Shown here: one piece after another, positions 45,737-54,651 of the stretch
How the letters are laid out: the number at the start of each line of letters is the position of its first letter
Numbering within the stretch: the first letter of the stretch is position 1
Assembly (NCBI GenBank): GCA_002328485.1
Contig: DCUF01000082.1
Span: forward strand, 21,982-85,981
DNA from: Deltaproteobacteria bacterium UBA2221
GTDB lineage: Bacteria; Desulfobacterota; Syntrophorhabdia; Syntrophorhabdales; WCHB1-27
Direction of reading: 5' to 3'
Length of the DNA: 64,000 nt
Notes under the pieces: model-generated
Told to the model about the DNA's origin: nothing
Databases searched by the model: none
The model's input: the letters and a program-made list of their open reading frames with translations, nothing else
Translations under genes and position numbers: made by a program

Positions 45737-47059
45737 ATGGCTAAAAGCCAGCAGGTATTCCTTTGCGAGGCCTGCGGCTACGAAACGTACAAGTGGCTGG
45801 GGAAATGTCCTCGATGCGCTGCCTGGGATACCTTCCGAGAGGTGAAGATCGAGGCCGCAGCCAAGCCGCAGGAAGAGATGGCAACCCCTGTGCTCCTGGC
45901 CAATGAGGACGTGGAAGATGAGAGAGACGTCCTCGGCATGGGTGAGATGGATCGTGTTCTTGGTGGGGGGCTTACCAGGGGCTCTTCGATCCTCCTTGGC
46001 GGCGACCCCGGAATCGGGAAGACCACCCTTTGCTTCGAGATCGCTGCCCGTATGGCGGAGCTGGGCTTTTCTGTGCTCTATGTCTCGGGAGAAGAGTCAC
46101 TTCGCCAACTTTCGGGGAGAAAGAGACGGTTGTCCATCGATTTCCCCTTCGCCTTTCTTGCCACGAACCGTGTGGAGGATATCCTTCATGCGGTCCATCA
46201 AAAGAAGTACCACCTCGTAATCATTGATTCAATTCAAGCGGTCTACAGCACCCGACTGCCCTTTCTGCCCGGCAGTACCAGTCAGATTCGCGAGGTTTCC
46301 TCGAAGGTCATCAGGGAACTCAAGAAGCTTGACCTGACACACATCTTTATCGGCCACGTCACCAAAGAAGGGGCCATTGCAGGTCCCAAGATTCTGGAAC
46401 ATATGGTGGATACCGTCCTCTATTTCGAAGGGGACAAGACCCTCCCTTACCGTATGATCAGGGTGATCAAGAATCGATACGGACCGGTCGATGAGATAGG
46501 TCTCTTTCAAATGAGAAGGGAGGGCTTGGTGAGTGTAGAGCCATCGCTCTTTTTTCTCTCCGAGCGGGATAAAGACAGCTCAGGGAGTTCCCTTTATCCT
46601 GCCATTACAGGATCTCGGCCGCTCCTACTCGAAGTACAGGCCTTGACGCCCAAGACGGGCTTCTCCATGCCAAAAAAGCTGGGGGTAGGCTATGACATGA
46701 ATCGACTGTTCATCATGACCGCCGTTATGGAGAAGGTGCTGGGTCTACCCTTTTTCGACCGGGACGTCTACGTGAATGTGACGGGGGGAATCAAGATCAG
46801 CGAGCCCGGGATAGATCTGTCGGTGGTGGCAGCACTGCTTTCCAGTTTTCGTAACATCGCCTGGAGGGACTCGGCCTTCTTCGGAGAGGTGGGGTTGACC
46901 GGGGAGGTGAGGCGGGTAGTCAACATGGAGGGACGGCTTAAGGAATGTGCAAGGCTGGGCATCAAAAGGGTGTTTGTGCCCCGGGGCATTGAAGACTCAA
47001 ATGATTGCGAGGTGCAGCAGATCAGAACTATCAAGGATCTTTACGATCACCTGAAATAG
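45737..47059 (+). CDS. radA: DNA repair protein RadA (Sms)
   Basis: 440 residues: N-terminal zinc finger (Cys10, Cys13, Cys24, Cys27), RecA-like ATPase with GGDPGIGKTT, and a Lon-like C-terminal domain. The family KNRFG motif appears as KNRYG. RadA drives branch migration in recombinational repair. ATG 45737 follows GAGGAAG; an upstream in-frame ATG at 45710 lacks a good site. Confidence 0.95.
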   Translation: MAKSQQVFLCEACGYETYKWLGKCPRCAAWDTFREVKIEAAAKPQEEMATPVLLANEDVEDERDVLGMGEMDRVLGGGLTRGSSILLGGDPGIGKTTLCFEIAARMAELGFSVLYVSGEESLRQLSGRKRRLSIDFPFAFLATNRVEDILHAVHQKKYHLVIIDSIQAVYSTRLPFLPGSTSQIREVSSKVIRELKKLDLTHIFIGHVTKEGAIAGPKILEHMVDTVLYFEGDKTLPYRMIRVIKNRYGPVDEIGLFQMRREGLVSVEPSLFFLSERDKDSSGSSLYPAITGSRPLLLEVQALTPKTGFSMPKKLGVGYDMNRLFIMTAVMEKVLGLPFFDRDVYVNVTGGIKISEPGIDLSVVAALLSSFRNIAWRDSAFFGEVGLTGEVRRVVNMEGRLKECARLGIKRVFVPRGIEDSNDCEVQQIRTIKDLYDHLK

Positions 47060-47060
47060 G

Positions 47061-47084
47061 AGCCCCATGGAAATCATTGGGGCT
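47061..47084 (+). repeat. Hairpin AGCCCCA/TGGGGCT after radA
   Basis: Seven-base stem at 47061-47067 and 47078-47084, immediately after the radA stop. There is no T run, so terminator function is uncertain. Confidence 0.4.
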
Positions 47085-47102
47085 GAAGTGCCGGACATAT
47101 AC

Positions 47103-47131
47103 TTGACAAAAAAGCTGCAGCAATTTAGAGT
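47103..47131 (+). promoter_or_regulatory. Promoter of the Rrf2 regulator gene
   Basis: TTGACA (47103-47108), 17-nt spacer, TAGAGT (47126-47131), eight bases before the ATG. The leader would be very short. Confidence 0.55.
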
Positions 47132-47139
47132 AGGTTGTC

Positions 47140-47604
47140 ATGAAGATCTCGACACAAAGCAGATACGGCCTCAGAGCGCTTTTCGACATCGCCTACCATT
47201 CGGCCTGCCGGTCGACGCAGGTGAAAGATATTGCCTCCAGACAGGCCATCTCCCCAAGATATATTGAACAGATATTCCAAAAGCTGAAGAAGGGTGGCCT
47301 CGTGAAGAGCATTCGGGGGCCGGCCGGTGGTTACTGCCTGACAAGAAAACCGGAAGAAATAACCATCGGAGATGTGGTCCGGGCCGCCGAAGGGCCTGTG
47401 CAGCTTGTCTCCTGTGGCGTTACCAGGACCGGCACAAAGGGCTGCGAGCGGGCAGCAGAATGCGTAACTACGGATATATGGAGAGAGGCATCGTCCCGCC
47501 TTATGTCCTATTTTGACTCTGTTACCTTAGATGATCTTTGCAAAGAGGCGCAAGCCAAGGGCGTAGAGAGGGCGGTCGACGAGCATCTCATGTACTACAT
47601 CTGA
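47140..47604 (+). CDS. Rrf2-family iron-sulfur transcriptional regulator
   Basis: 154 residues. Winged helix at the N terminus (STQSRYGLRALFDIA, then SIRGPAGGYCLTR wing) and three cysteines at 92, 102 and 108, spaced as in IscR/NsrR-type cluster ligands. Probably senses iron-sulfur status or NO and may repress its own promoter. No isc/suf genes follow; the next gene is a Mur-ligase fusion 22 bases on. Confidence 0.88.
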   Translation: MKISTQSRYGLRALFDIAYHSACRSTQVKDIASRQAISPRYIEQIFQKLKKGGLVKSIRGPAGGYCLTRKPEEITIGDVVRAAEGPVQLVSCGVTRTGTKGCERAAECVTTDIWREASSRLMSYFDSVTLDDLCKEAQAKGVERAVDEHLMYYI

Positions 47605-47626
47605 AGCGTATCACCAGACATCACGA

Positions 47627-49546
47627 ATGGAGACAAGGCACCTAGTATCTATCGGCAGAAGGCTTTATCCTTTTCTCAAGGATCCCGAGGAAACCTTTCT
47701 CATCCAGTCTATCGAGACCCAAACGCTTTTTGTCTGCAACAAAGCCGGTGTTGTTGAGCGGTATACGGCGTCTACTTCACGCTTCGGTAATGGCAATCGA
47801 GAAGACTCTTACAAGACCCCCTTGGGGCTCCACAGGATCAAGGAGAAGATCGGGTCAGATGCGCCGTTGGGGCGGATCTTCAGGGATCGTATCGACACGG
47901 GCATAGACTGGGATCGGGCTTCGGTTGAGGATAATCTGATACTTACCCGCATCTTGAGGCTTGAAGGTCTTGAAGAAGGCATCAACAAGGGTGAGGGCAT
48001 CGATTCCTACGACCGATTCATCTACATCCACGGCACGGGCCGCGAGGATCTTGTCGGCATACCACTAACCCATGGATGCATAGCGCTGAGGAACGCCGAC
48101 GTCGTGAGACTTTTCGAGACCGTAGAGGAGGGAATGCTCATCTATATCGACGGACCTCCCCTGTCCATTGGCGAGATACCTTGCCGGAATATACATTTTG
48201 TGGGCATATTTGGCACCGGCATGAGTGCCCTGGCTCAGTATCTTCGATTTCAAGGGATTGTCGTCTCAGGATCTGATCGGCTTCTGGGTAGCGAAGACAC
48301 GGCGGCCATGAGGCAGTCTCTCGAAGGGCTCGGTTGCACCATCCTCGACCAAAACGGTTCGGGTGTCACGGAGGATACTGATGCGGTCTGCGTATCAACA
48401 GCCATAGAAGAATCGAACCCCGATATTGTCTCGGCCCGCGGTGCCAGTATCCCGATCATTCATCGCTCTGACCTTCTGGCGGCTATCGTTGACACGAGGC
48501 GGGCAATCGCAGTCGCCGGGACAAGCGGTAAGTCAACGGTGACGGCGATGATATTTGAGTTCCTGACAGCGTGTGGAAAATCCCCATCCCTCGTCAGCGG
48601 TGCCCCTTTGCGAAGGCTGGAAAGGCAAGGTCTGATCGGTAATGCGTGGAGCGGAGCCTCGGATCTATTGGTAATAGAGGCTGACGAGAGCGACGGAAGT
48701 CTTGTCAAATATTCCCCTGAGGCGTCGGTGGTTCTTAATATATCCAAGGATCACAAGACAATCGACGAAATAAAGACGCTCTTTGAAAAACTCATTTCTC
48801 AGAGTTCATGGACTGCCCTCAATGGCGACGATGCCATCCTCGTCTCGCTTCCAGGGGCGGTCTCGTTTGGCCGAACCAGTTCGGCGTCGTGGCGATCGGA
48901 TGACGAAAGGCTATTCCCTACCGCCGTTACCCTTCGCCGCAGGGGGGTTGAATATTGTTTGTCCCTACCGGGAGCGCACAACCTCGAGAATCTCCGCGCG
49001 GCCCTTTGTGTCTGCGAGCATTTTGGCTGCGACGAAAAGGCCCTTTCAGAGGCTGTCAGGGGGTTCGAGGGCGTCGCCAGGCGCTTTGCCGTCACCGAGA
49101 CTGGAGAAGGGGTGCACGTGATAGACGATTATGCCCATAATCCTGCAAAGATAGCCGCTGCCGTGAATGCCGCAAGAGGGCTGTCGCAGCGAATCGTTGC
49201 AGTATACCAACCCCACGGCTTCGGCCCGACCCGATTCTTGAAAGATGAATATATCAAAGGGTTTCAGGCCATTTTTCAGCCCGACGACTCGCTCTATCTT
49301 CTGCCTATCTATTATGCGGGGGGCACGGCTCAGAAGGACATTTCCTCGCAGGATATTATAGCCGGCCTGGGACCCGTCTCGTTTACAGCGGATGCGGTGA
49401 CCGATCGCCATATCTTGCTGAGCAGGCTAAGCACCCATGTTAGACAGGGTGACGCCGTCCTCGTCATGGGGGCCAGAGATCCATCACTGCCTGGCCTGGT
49501 GAACCAAATTGTGGAGCTCTTTGGCGGGAAAGCACCTGAACCTTAG
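47627..49546 (+). CDS. YkuD (L,D-transpeptidase-fold) / Mur ligase fusion protein
   Basis: 639 residues in two parts. Residues about 20-175: a YkuD domain with His135 in YIHGTG and the catalytic motif THGCIALRN (His149, Cys151). Residues about 188-635: a Mur ligase with HFVGIFGTGMSALA and VSGSD, P-loop AGTSGKST at 297-304, DDYAHNP, and QPHGFGPTRFLKDEY, closest to MurC/Mpl. There is no signal peptide, so both domains should be cytoplasmic. A YkuD-family L,D-carboxypeptidase in the cytoplasm (ElsL of Acinetobacter) trims recycled tetrapeptide, and Mpl reattaches tripeptide to UDP-MurNAc; the fusion could join these steps. The dcw cluster is not nearby, so this is not the ordinary murC. Start ATG. 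Confidence 0.85.
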   Translation: METRHLVSIGRRLYPFLKDPEETFLIQSIETQTLFVCNKAGVVERYTASTSRFGNGNREDSYKTPLGLHRIKEKIGSDAPLGRIFRDRIDTGIDWDRASVEDNLILTRILRLEGLEEGINKGEGIDSYDRFIYIHGTGREDLVGIPLTHGCIALRNADVVRLFETVEEGMLIYIDGPPLSIGEIPCRNIHFVGIFGTGMSALAQYLRFQGIVVSGSDRLLGSEDTAAMRQSLEGLGCTILDQNGSGVTEDTDAVCVSTAIEESNPDIVSARGASIPIIHRSDLLAAIVDTRRAIAVAGTSGKSTVTAMIFEFLTACGKSPSLVSGAPLRRLERQGLIGNAWSGASDLLVIEADESDGSLVKYSPEASVVLNISKDHKTIDEIKTLFEKLISQSSWTALNGDDAILVSLPGAVSFGRTSSASWRSDDERLFPTAVTLRRRGVEYCLSLPGAHNLENLRAALCVCEHFGCDEKALSEAVRGFEGVARRFAVTETGEGVHVIDDYAHNPAKIAAAVNAARGLSQRIVAVYQPHGFGPTRFLKDEYIKGFQAIFQPDDSLYLLPIYYAGGTAQKDISSQDIIAGLGPVSFTADAVTDRHILLSRLSTHVRQGDAVLVMGARDPSLPGLVNQIVELFGGKAPEP

Positions 49547-49695
49547 CTGCCCCCGTCGGTTCTATCGGCTTGCAACGATCCTCCTCTCGTCGGTTCAACC
49601 CCCTCCCAATCTTTAACTGCCTGCCCCTTGCATTACCTCATCGTTGGTTATACCATAGGCCATAGATACCAGATAAAAACAGGGGGTAGGGCTTC

Positions 49696-50727
49696 ATGAA
49701 GGTAGGTGTGATCAGGGATCCGATCTATCTGGAACATGTCGCCGATGAGTTCCATCCCGAAAATCCCGAAAGATTGCAAAGCATTTACGAAATGCTGGAG
49801 CGGCTTCCCCAGGAAGGGCTCGTCTATCTGACCCCCCGGTCTGCAACCCCTGAGGAGATCTGCCTGATCCACGACACCCGGTACCACGACGAGGTCGCTC
49901 AGACAGCCGGAAGAGCGTACACCCGGCTCGATCCTGATACGTCGACCTCACCGAAATCCTATGAAGCTGCCTGCAAAGCAGTCGGCGGCACACTTGATCT
50001 GGCCGATGCCGTAATGAAGAGGGAGATTGACAATGGCATCGCCCTTATCCGCCCCCCAGGCCATCATGCCGAGAAGGACAGGGCAATGGGGTTCTGTCTC
50101 TTTAACAATATTGCCGTAGGGGCGCGTTACCTGGCCCAAAAGTATGAGCTGGAGCGTACGCTCCTCGTAGATTTCGATCTCCATCACGGAAACGGGACGC
50201 AGCACGCCTTTTACGAGGACCCAAGGGTGCTCTATTTCTCAACCCACCAATATCCTTACTATCCTGGCTCAGGATGGTACAGTGAGATCGGACGGGGAGA
50301 GGGGGAAGGCTATACAATCAATGTGCCGCTGACCTATGGCATGGGGGACGCTGACTACGGGTATATCTTCAACCAACTGCTGGTCCCGGTAGCGGACGCC
50401 TTCCACCCCCAGATCGTGCTCGTGTCCGCAGGTTTCGATATACACCGGGATGATCCCCTGGGCGGGATGGCCGTGACCGAGGCCGGTTTTGCCAACATGA
50501 CCAGAATCCTTCTCGATATCGCGTCACATCACTGCGGCGGGAAAATGCTTGTTGCTCTTGAAGGAGGATACGACGTGGTCGGTCTGACACGATCCGTCCA
50601 AGCCATGATCATGGAGATGAAAGGAACGTCCGTAAGCGAGCCCATACAGGATGAACCCTGCAGGGGTGTGATGCAAACGGTTGCCAGCGTGAAGGATGTC
50701 TTGAGGTCGTTCTGGAAGACGCTTTAA
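49696..50727 (+). CDS. Histone deacetylase-family protein (acetoin utilisation AcuC-like)
   Basis: 343 residues. PPGHHAEKDRAMGFCLFNN, DFDLHHGNGTQ and VSAGFDIHRDDPLGGM provide the zinc site and catalytic His pair of class II HDAC/AcuC/acetylpolyamine amidohydrolases. Acts on acetyl-lysine or acetyl-polyamine; which one cannot be told. ATG 49696 follows AGGGGGTAGGG. Its stop overlaps the convergent HU gene by four bases. Confidence 0.88.
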   Translation: MKVGVIRDPIYLEHVADEFHPENPERLQSIYEMLERLPQEGLVYLTPRSATPEEICLIHDTRYHDEVAQTAGRAYTRLDPDTSTSPKSYEAACKAVGGTLDLADAVMKREIDNGIALIRPPGHHAEKDRAMGFCLFNNIAVGARYLAQKYELERTLLVDFDLHHGNGTQHAFYEDPRVLYFSTHQYPYYPGSGWYSEIGRGEGEGYTINVPLTYGMGDADYGYIFNQLLVPVADAFHPQIVLVSAGFDIHRDDPLGGMAVTEAGFANMTRILLDIASHHCGGKMLVALEGGYDVVGLTRSVQAMIMEMKGTSVSEPIQDEPCRGVMQTVASVKDVLRSFWKTL

Positions 50728-51005
50728 CCTTCCTTCCAGATAGCTTCTTTTAGTTCTTTGCCGACCTTAAAATAAGGCAGGCGCTTGGGTGGCACGTTCA
50801 CCACCTCTCCGTTCTTGGGGTTTCTGCCTTTGTAGGGTTTGTAGCTTCTCAAAGAAAAGCTGCCGAATCCCCTGATCTCAACCCTGTCGCCCGTAACAAT
50901 AGCCTGCTTTATGCTATCAATGATAGTATCTACCACGATTTTGGCTACCTTCTGATTGATGTTCGCCGTCTCAGAAAGTTTATTCACGATGTCTATTTTA
51001 TTCAT
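50724..51005 (-). CDS. HU/IHF family DNA-binding protein
   Basis: About 93 residues from ATG 51005 (AGGAGAG upstream). The family pattern is clear: MNKIDIVNKLSE helices, IEIRGFGSFSLR, and the arm RNPKNGEVVNVPPKRLPYFK with Pro in NVP. The sequence is nearer to IHF subunits (RNPKTGE arm) than HU, but the two are hard to separate without alignment. Bends DNA in nucleoid structuring or recombination. Confidence 0.85.
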   Translation of the reverse strand: MNKIDIVNKLSETANINQKVAKIVVDTIIDSIKQAIVTGDRVEIRGFGSFSLRSYKPYKGRNPKNGEVVNVPPKRLPYFKVGKELKEAIWKEG

Positions 51006-51047
51006 TAGAGTGTCTCTCCTCTCATCCGTAGATTCAATCTGGGGCAA

Positions 51048-51077
51048 ATTTTATCTGCTTTGCCAGCTAAGATGCAA
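51048..51077 (-). promoter_or_regulatory. Possible promoter of the HU/IHF gene
   Basis: Minus strand TTGCAT (51077-51072), 18-nt spacer, TAAAAT (51053-51048). Confidence 0.3.
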
Positions 51078-51099
51078 GAGGAAAATTGAATTATTTTCA

Positions 51100-51897
51100 T
51101 CATGATGCGTAGCTATGGAGACCCGAGAGAACAAAATTGACCCCGAAGTATGTGAAAATAACGCTCGCGAAACCAATGATCGACAAAAAAGCCACACGCC
51201 TCCCGGTCCAGCCCCTTGCATACCGTGCATGGAGGAAGATCGCATAGACAATCCAGGTAATAAGAGACCAGGATTCCTTGGGGTCCCAGCTCCAATAGGA
51301 GCCCCATGCATAGCTGGCCCATACCGCTCCCGTCAGGATGCCCGCACTGAGCATGGGAAAGCCTACCATGACGCTCCGGTAGTTGATTTCCTCAAGGGCA
51401 TCCTTGGAGGGCATGAAGGGGAGGTGAAGAAAATAGAAGATGCCGCAGAAAAAGGAAATGGCGAAAGCGGCGTAGGCGAGAAAACAGGTGAGGACATGGA
51501 TGTGAAGCCAGTTGCTCTGGAGGGCAGGTATGAGAGGTTGAATGGTAGACGGCCACAGGGACGAAAAGCCCATGAAAAAAAGAGCAGCGGCGCAGAGGCA
51601 CAGCAAAAGAAGGGGTGGAAGCACCTTTCTCATGACGATCTGGATGAGAAGCAAGCACCAGGCATAAAAGATGAGCGATTCGTAGAGATTAGAGAGGGGG
51701 GCGTGGGGGGTGCCGAGGAGGTAAGACTCCCTCCACCGGACCAGAATTCCTGCCGTGTGAATGGCGAAGGTCGCATATAAAAGGAGCCATGCCGCTTTAA
51801 GGACAGCTTCCTTTTTTGTCACGAGAAAAATCAAAAATAGCAAAACAAGGAGGACGTCCAATAGAGTCGTCAGTCCCAGAATCTTATCGTTAAGCAT
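51100..51897 (-). CDS. ccsA: Cytochrome c biogenesis protein CcsA/ResC
   Basis: 265 residues, about eight membrane helices, with the haem-handling WWD-type segment GAVWASYAWGSYWSWDPKESW near the C terminus. Together with ResB it forms the system II cytochrome c synthase that exports haem and attaches it to CxxCH. Its start overlaps the end of resB by eight bases. Confidence 0.92.
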   Translation of the reverse strand: MLNDKILGLTTLLDVLLVLLFLIFLVTKKEAVLKAAWLLLYATFAIHTAGILVRWRESYLLGTPHAPLSNLYESLIFYAWCLLLIQIVMRKVLPPLLLLCLCAAALFFMGFSSLWPSTIQPLIPALQSNWLHIHVLTCFLAYAAFAISFFCGIFYFLHLPFMPSKDALEEINYRSVMVGFPMLSAGILTGAVWASYAWGSYWSWDPKESWSLITWIVYAIFLHARYARGWTGRRVAFLSIIGFASVIFTYFGVNFVLSGLHSYAS

Positions 51898-53194
51898 CGA
51901 TTCTCTCCTTCAGCCGCTCAAACTCCCGTTTAAAACCTTCCCTGTTTTTTCGTGAAGTTCCGGCAACCATCACGCCATTATCCCTTGGGATAAGATAGAC
52001 GCGCCGGTGGTAGAAGCCGAAGTTGATGTAGAGACCGGCCATGAGAAGAAAAAAACCACACCACACGAACCACAAGCCGGGGTCGCTCGTCACCTCAAGA
52101 CCGGTGTATTGCTGCTGGGTTAGTCTCTCCAGTTTGACGGGAATGCCGGCGATCGTCTGTTCTCTCAACCGAGGCACGTCCCTCAGGAACCAGATGGCCT
52201 TCGGTTCGCCGTTATCAAGGTAGGCCACCTGGACGCCCGGCCCAAAGTCGTGCACCGAAGGTGCGTACCGAACAACCATGAGGGCAAGCGATCCCTGCCG
52301 AAACGTACCTCCTTCGTTCAGAAGAACACTCTTGCCGCCAATAACGAACTCGAAGGCAGCATCGGTTCCATAGGTTGCCTGATAGAAACTGATGCCTCTA
52401 TGGGTCAACGGATCATTGACCCGGACATCCTTTTTCAGAACAACCCGTTTGTTTTCAACTACTTCTAAACTGCTGAGGAACTCCTTTGGTTGGCCGTTTT
52501 CGTAGAAGCTGACCCTAAAATCGACACATCTGATGGAAAAGTCGAGGGACCTACGAGCCGCCTCGCCGCCTCCCCTCAGTGTGATGGTATCGGCAGACTC
52601 GCCCACAGGGAGGTTGAGCGAGCCCTTAAAGCCAAGCATGAGCCCCAGAAGCCCCCCAAGAAGAATCAGCAATATGCTGGTGTGGATAATAAACACCCCA
52701 TATTGGGCGAATCTCCCTTTTTCCAGGATCACTCCCTGCTGTGAGGTGAGTACGGCCCGGTATCCCCTACAAAGGCGCTGCACTTCTTCGAGCCTTGTTC
52801 CTTGGCAAAAAAAGGTGAGGGCCAGGGTGCTCAGGTATGACTCCTTGGGCAATGCCTCTGAGGAGCGGTTTTTCAGAAAAAGGGTGAACCTGTTGACCGT
52901 ACAGAGGATCAGATTAAGAGAAAAAAGGACTAGCGCGAGAAGAAACCACCAACTATGGAAGACGTCATCAAGCCCGAAAATGTGAATAACGGCGTACCCT
53001 TGCTCTGAAAAGAGAGAGACGTACTCTTCAGACGAGGCCTGTTGCTTTATCAGGGTTCCAAGTATGGAGGTTGCGGCAATGAAAGAGAGAAGAAATATGG
53101 CAAATCGGACAGAACCGAGAAACGTGAGCAGCCGCTCCGTGCGCGAACGTCCGTTTGGGGAGGCGCTCCCTGGCCTACCGTTTGTGACAGCCAT
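51890..53194 (-). CDS. resB: Cytochrome c biogenesis protein ResB/Ccs1
   Basis: 434 residues: three N-terminal membrane helices (ATSILGTLIKQ and WWFLLALVLFSLN among them), a large periplasmic domain, and one C-terminal helix (GLWFVWCGFFLLMAGLYINF). Standard ResB. The cytochrome gene upstream overlaps it by 20 bases, so substrate and maturation machine are made together. Confidence 0.92.
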   Translation of the reverse strand: MAVTNGRPGSASPNGRSRTERLLTFLGSVRFAIFLLSFIAATSILGTLIKQQASSEEYVSLFSEQGYAVIHIFGLDDVFHSWWFLLALVLFSLNLILCTVNRFTLFLKNRSSEALPKESYLSTLALTFFCQGTRLEEVQRLCRGYRAVLTSQQGVILEKGRFAQYGVFIIHTSILLILLGGLLGLMLGFKGSLNLPVGESADTITLRGGGEAARRSLDFSIRCVDFRVSFYENGQPKEFLSSLEVVENKRVVLKKDVRVNDPLTHRGISFYQATYGTDAAFEFVIGGKSVLLNEGGTFRQGSLALMVVRYAPSVHDFGPGVQVAYLDNGEPKAIWFLRDVPRLREQTIAGIPVKLERLTQQQYTGLEVTSDPGLWFVWCGFFLLMAGLYINFGFYHRRVYLIPRDNGVMVAGTSRKNREGFKREFERLKERIDA

Positions 53195-53525
53195 TACATT
53201 TCGTCGGTATTTTATCTGGTTTTTTTGCTTTCCCTGCCTGTTCCTTATGACAGGTCACGCATTGCTGGTGAAACGACTCCTTTGCAGATGGTGTCTTGCC
53301 CTCGGCCTCAGGTTTATGGCAGGTGGTGCAGGCCTTGGGTTGGGCGGGATCCAAGTGATGGCATAGAGCGCACTGGAGCTTCTGCCCGTCAACATGCGAA
53401 GAGTGGGAAAAACCAACCGGCGGAAGCTTTGCGCCGGGGAGCTTGATTGTCACATCCTGTGTCGGGCCCTGGGAAAGCGCCACGGTGGATGCCTGCAAAA
53501 AGAGGAACAGTCCGCACGCGGCCAT
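53175..53525 (-). CDS. Tetraheme c3-type cytochrome
   Basis: 116 residues from ATG 53525, with four CxxCH sites (CALCH, CTTCH, CVTCH, CNGCH) and extra His residues for bis-His ligation (FSHSSH, FHQQ), as in class III cytochromes c3/c7. Periplasmic electron carrier. The ATG has no ribosome binding site and leaves a signal peptide without positive charge. Eleven codons upstream an ACG at 53558 lies five bases after GGGAGG and would add TKPKGIRTFPT, a proper basic n-region, so the true start may be there. Confidence 0.85.
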   Translation of the reverse strand: MAACGLFLFLQASTVALSQGPTQDVTIKLPGAKLPPVGFSHSSHVDGQKLQCALCHHLDPAQPKACTTCHKPEAEGKTPSAKESFHQQCVTCHKEQAGKAKKPDKIPTKCNGCHKR

Positions 53526-53643
53526 CGTCGGAAAGGTTCGTATGCCTTTGGGTTTCGTGGCGACCTCCCAATTTTTCTGTTATTATGTACCAATGAGCAG
53601 AACCCGTCAAGGCTGAAAGCAGGGGAGTTTCAGGAGGTACTTA

Positions 53644-54651
53644 ATGATTACGGGGATAGGCAGCCTTCCCTTTGTTGATGTGGATCAGGCCATCGATCTT
53701 ATTTTCTCGACCTGTTGCGAGGTGCCCTTTTGGCCGCAGCTCCCCAAGCGGGCGTTCATGGAGGGTATGTACGCCCAATTCCTCGAAGGGGTGCCCGGGG
53801 TCGTCTTTGATCCCCAGGGAGAATCGGTTTACATAGATACCGAGGATACCACTGGTGTGGAGCGCTTTTACGAGGATTTCTATGAAGGGCATATGGACGC
53901 GTTCAGGATCACTGAAGGGACGGCACCCGGTCTCTACAGACTGGTGGAGAGACTCCCTGAGATAGGGGACCAGGTGAAGCTCATCAAGGGCCACGTAACG
54001 GGCCCTTTTACCATGGGTCTTGGCATCAAAGACCGCCAGGGGAAGGCGATTATCTACGATGCATCCTACTTTGACATGGTCAAGAAGGCCCTGCACATGA
54101 AGGCCCGCTGGACCATTTCCCTATTCAAAAGCCGCTTCCCGGAAAAGGATGTAATCATCTTTTTCGATGAACCCTACATGGTCTCCTTCGGCTCGGCCTA
54201 CGTCTCCGTATCAAAAGAGGACGTCGTAGGTCTGATGAATGAGGTGCTGGATGGACTGGATGCAAAGAAGGGCATCCACTGCTGCGGTAATACGGACTGG
54301 TCGGTCCTGTTCGATGTTCACACCGATATCATCAACTACGACGCAGTTGAGTACATGGATACTATCTTCTACTATAGAACGGAGCTTGAGGGGTTCTTTA
54401 AGAGGGGAGGAATGATTGCACCGGGTATAATCCCCTCGTCGGAACAGGCCCTCGCGGTTTCAAGTGAGCAGATACGGGGTTGGTGGGGGAGGTTTCTGGA
54501 GTTGGCCTCGGCTGTCGAAGGTTCTACGGGCAGTGAATATCTTTTTACGCCGAGTTGCGGTCTGGGTACCGTGAGCCCTGAGGCAGCGGAGAGGGTCTTT
54601 CACCTGCTGGCTGAGTTTGCGTCCAGCCTTGTCTCACCGGCACCAAGGTGA
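53644..54651 (+). CDS. MetE/UROD-superfamily methyltransferase-like protein
   Basis: 335 residues matching the C-terminal barrel of cobalamin-independent methionine synthase (core-MetE), without the N-terminal half. Likely zinc ligands: the HCCGNTD segment and a late Cys in TPSCGLGTVSPE; GIGSLPFVDVDQA at the start is typical. Short MetE homologs may take methyl groups from corrinoid proteins or other donors. Substrate unknown. Convergent with slp, sharing 18 bases. The start at 53644 follows CAGGAGG. Confidence 0.75.
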   Translation: MITGIGSLPFVDVDQAIDLIFSTCCEVPFWPQLPKRAFMEGMYAQFLEGVPGVVFDPQGESVYIDTEDTTGVERFYEDFYEGHMDAFRITEGTAPGLYRLVERLPEIGDQVKLIKGHVTGPFTMGLGIKDRQGKAIIYDASYFDMVKKALHMKARWTISLFKSRFPEKDVIIFFDEPYMVSFGSAYVSVSKEDVVGLMNEVLDGLDAKKGIHCCGNTDWSVLFDVHTDIINYDAVEYMDTIFYYRTELEGFFKRGGMIAPGIIPSSEQALAVSSEQIRGWWGRFLELASAVEGSTGSEYLFTPSCGLGTVSPEAAERVFHLLAEFASSLVSPAPR

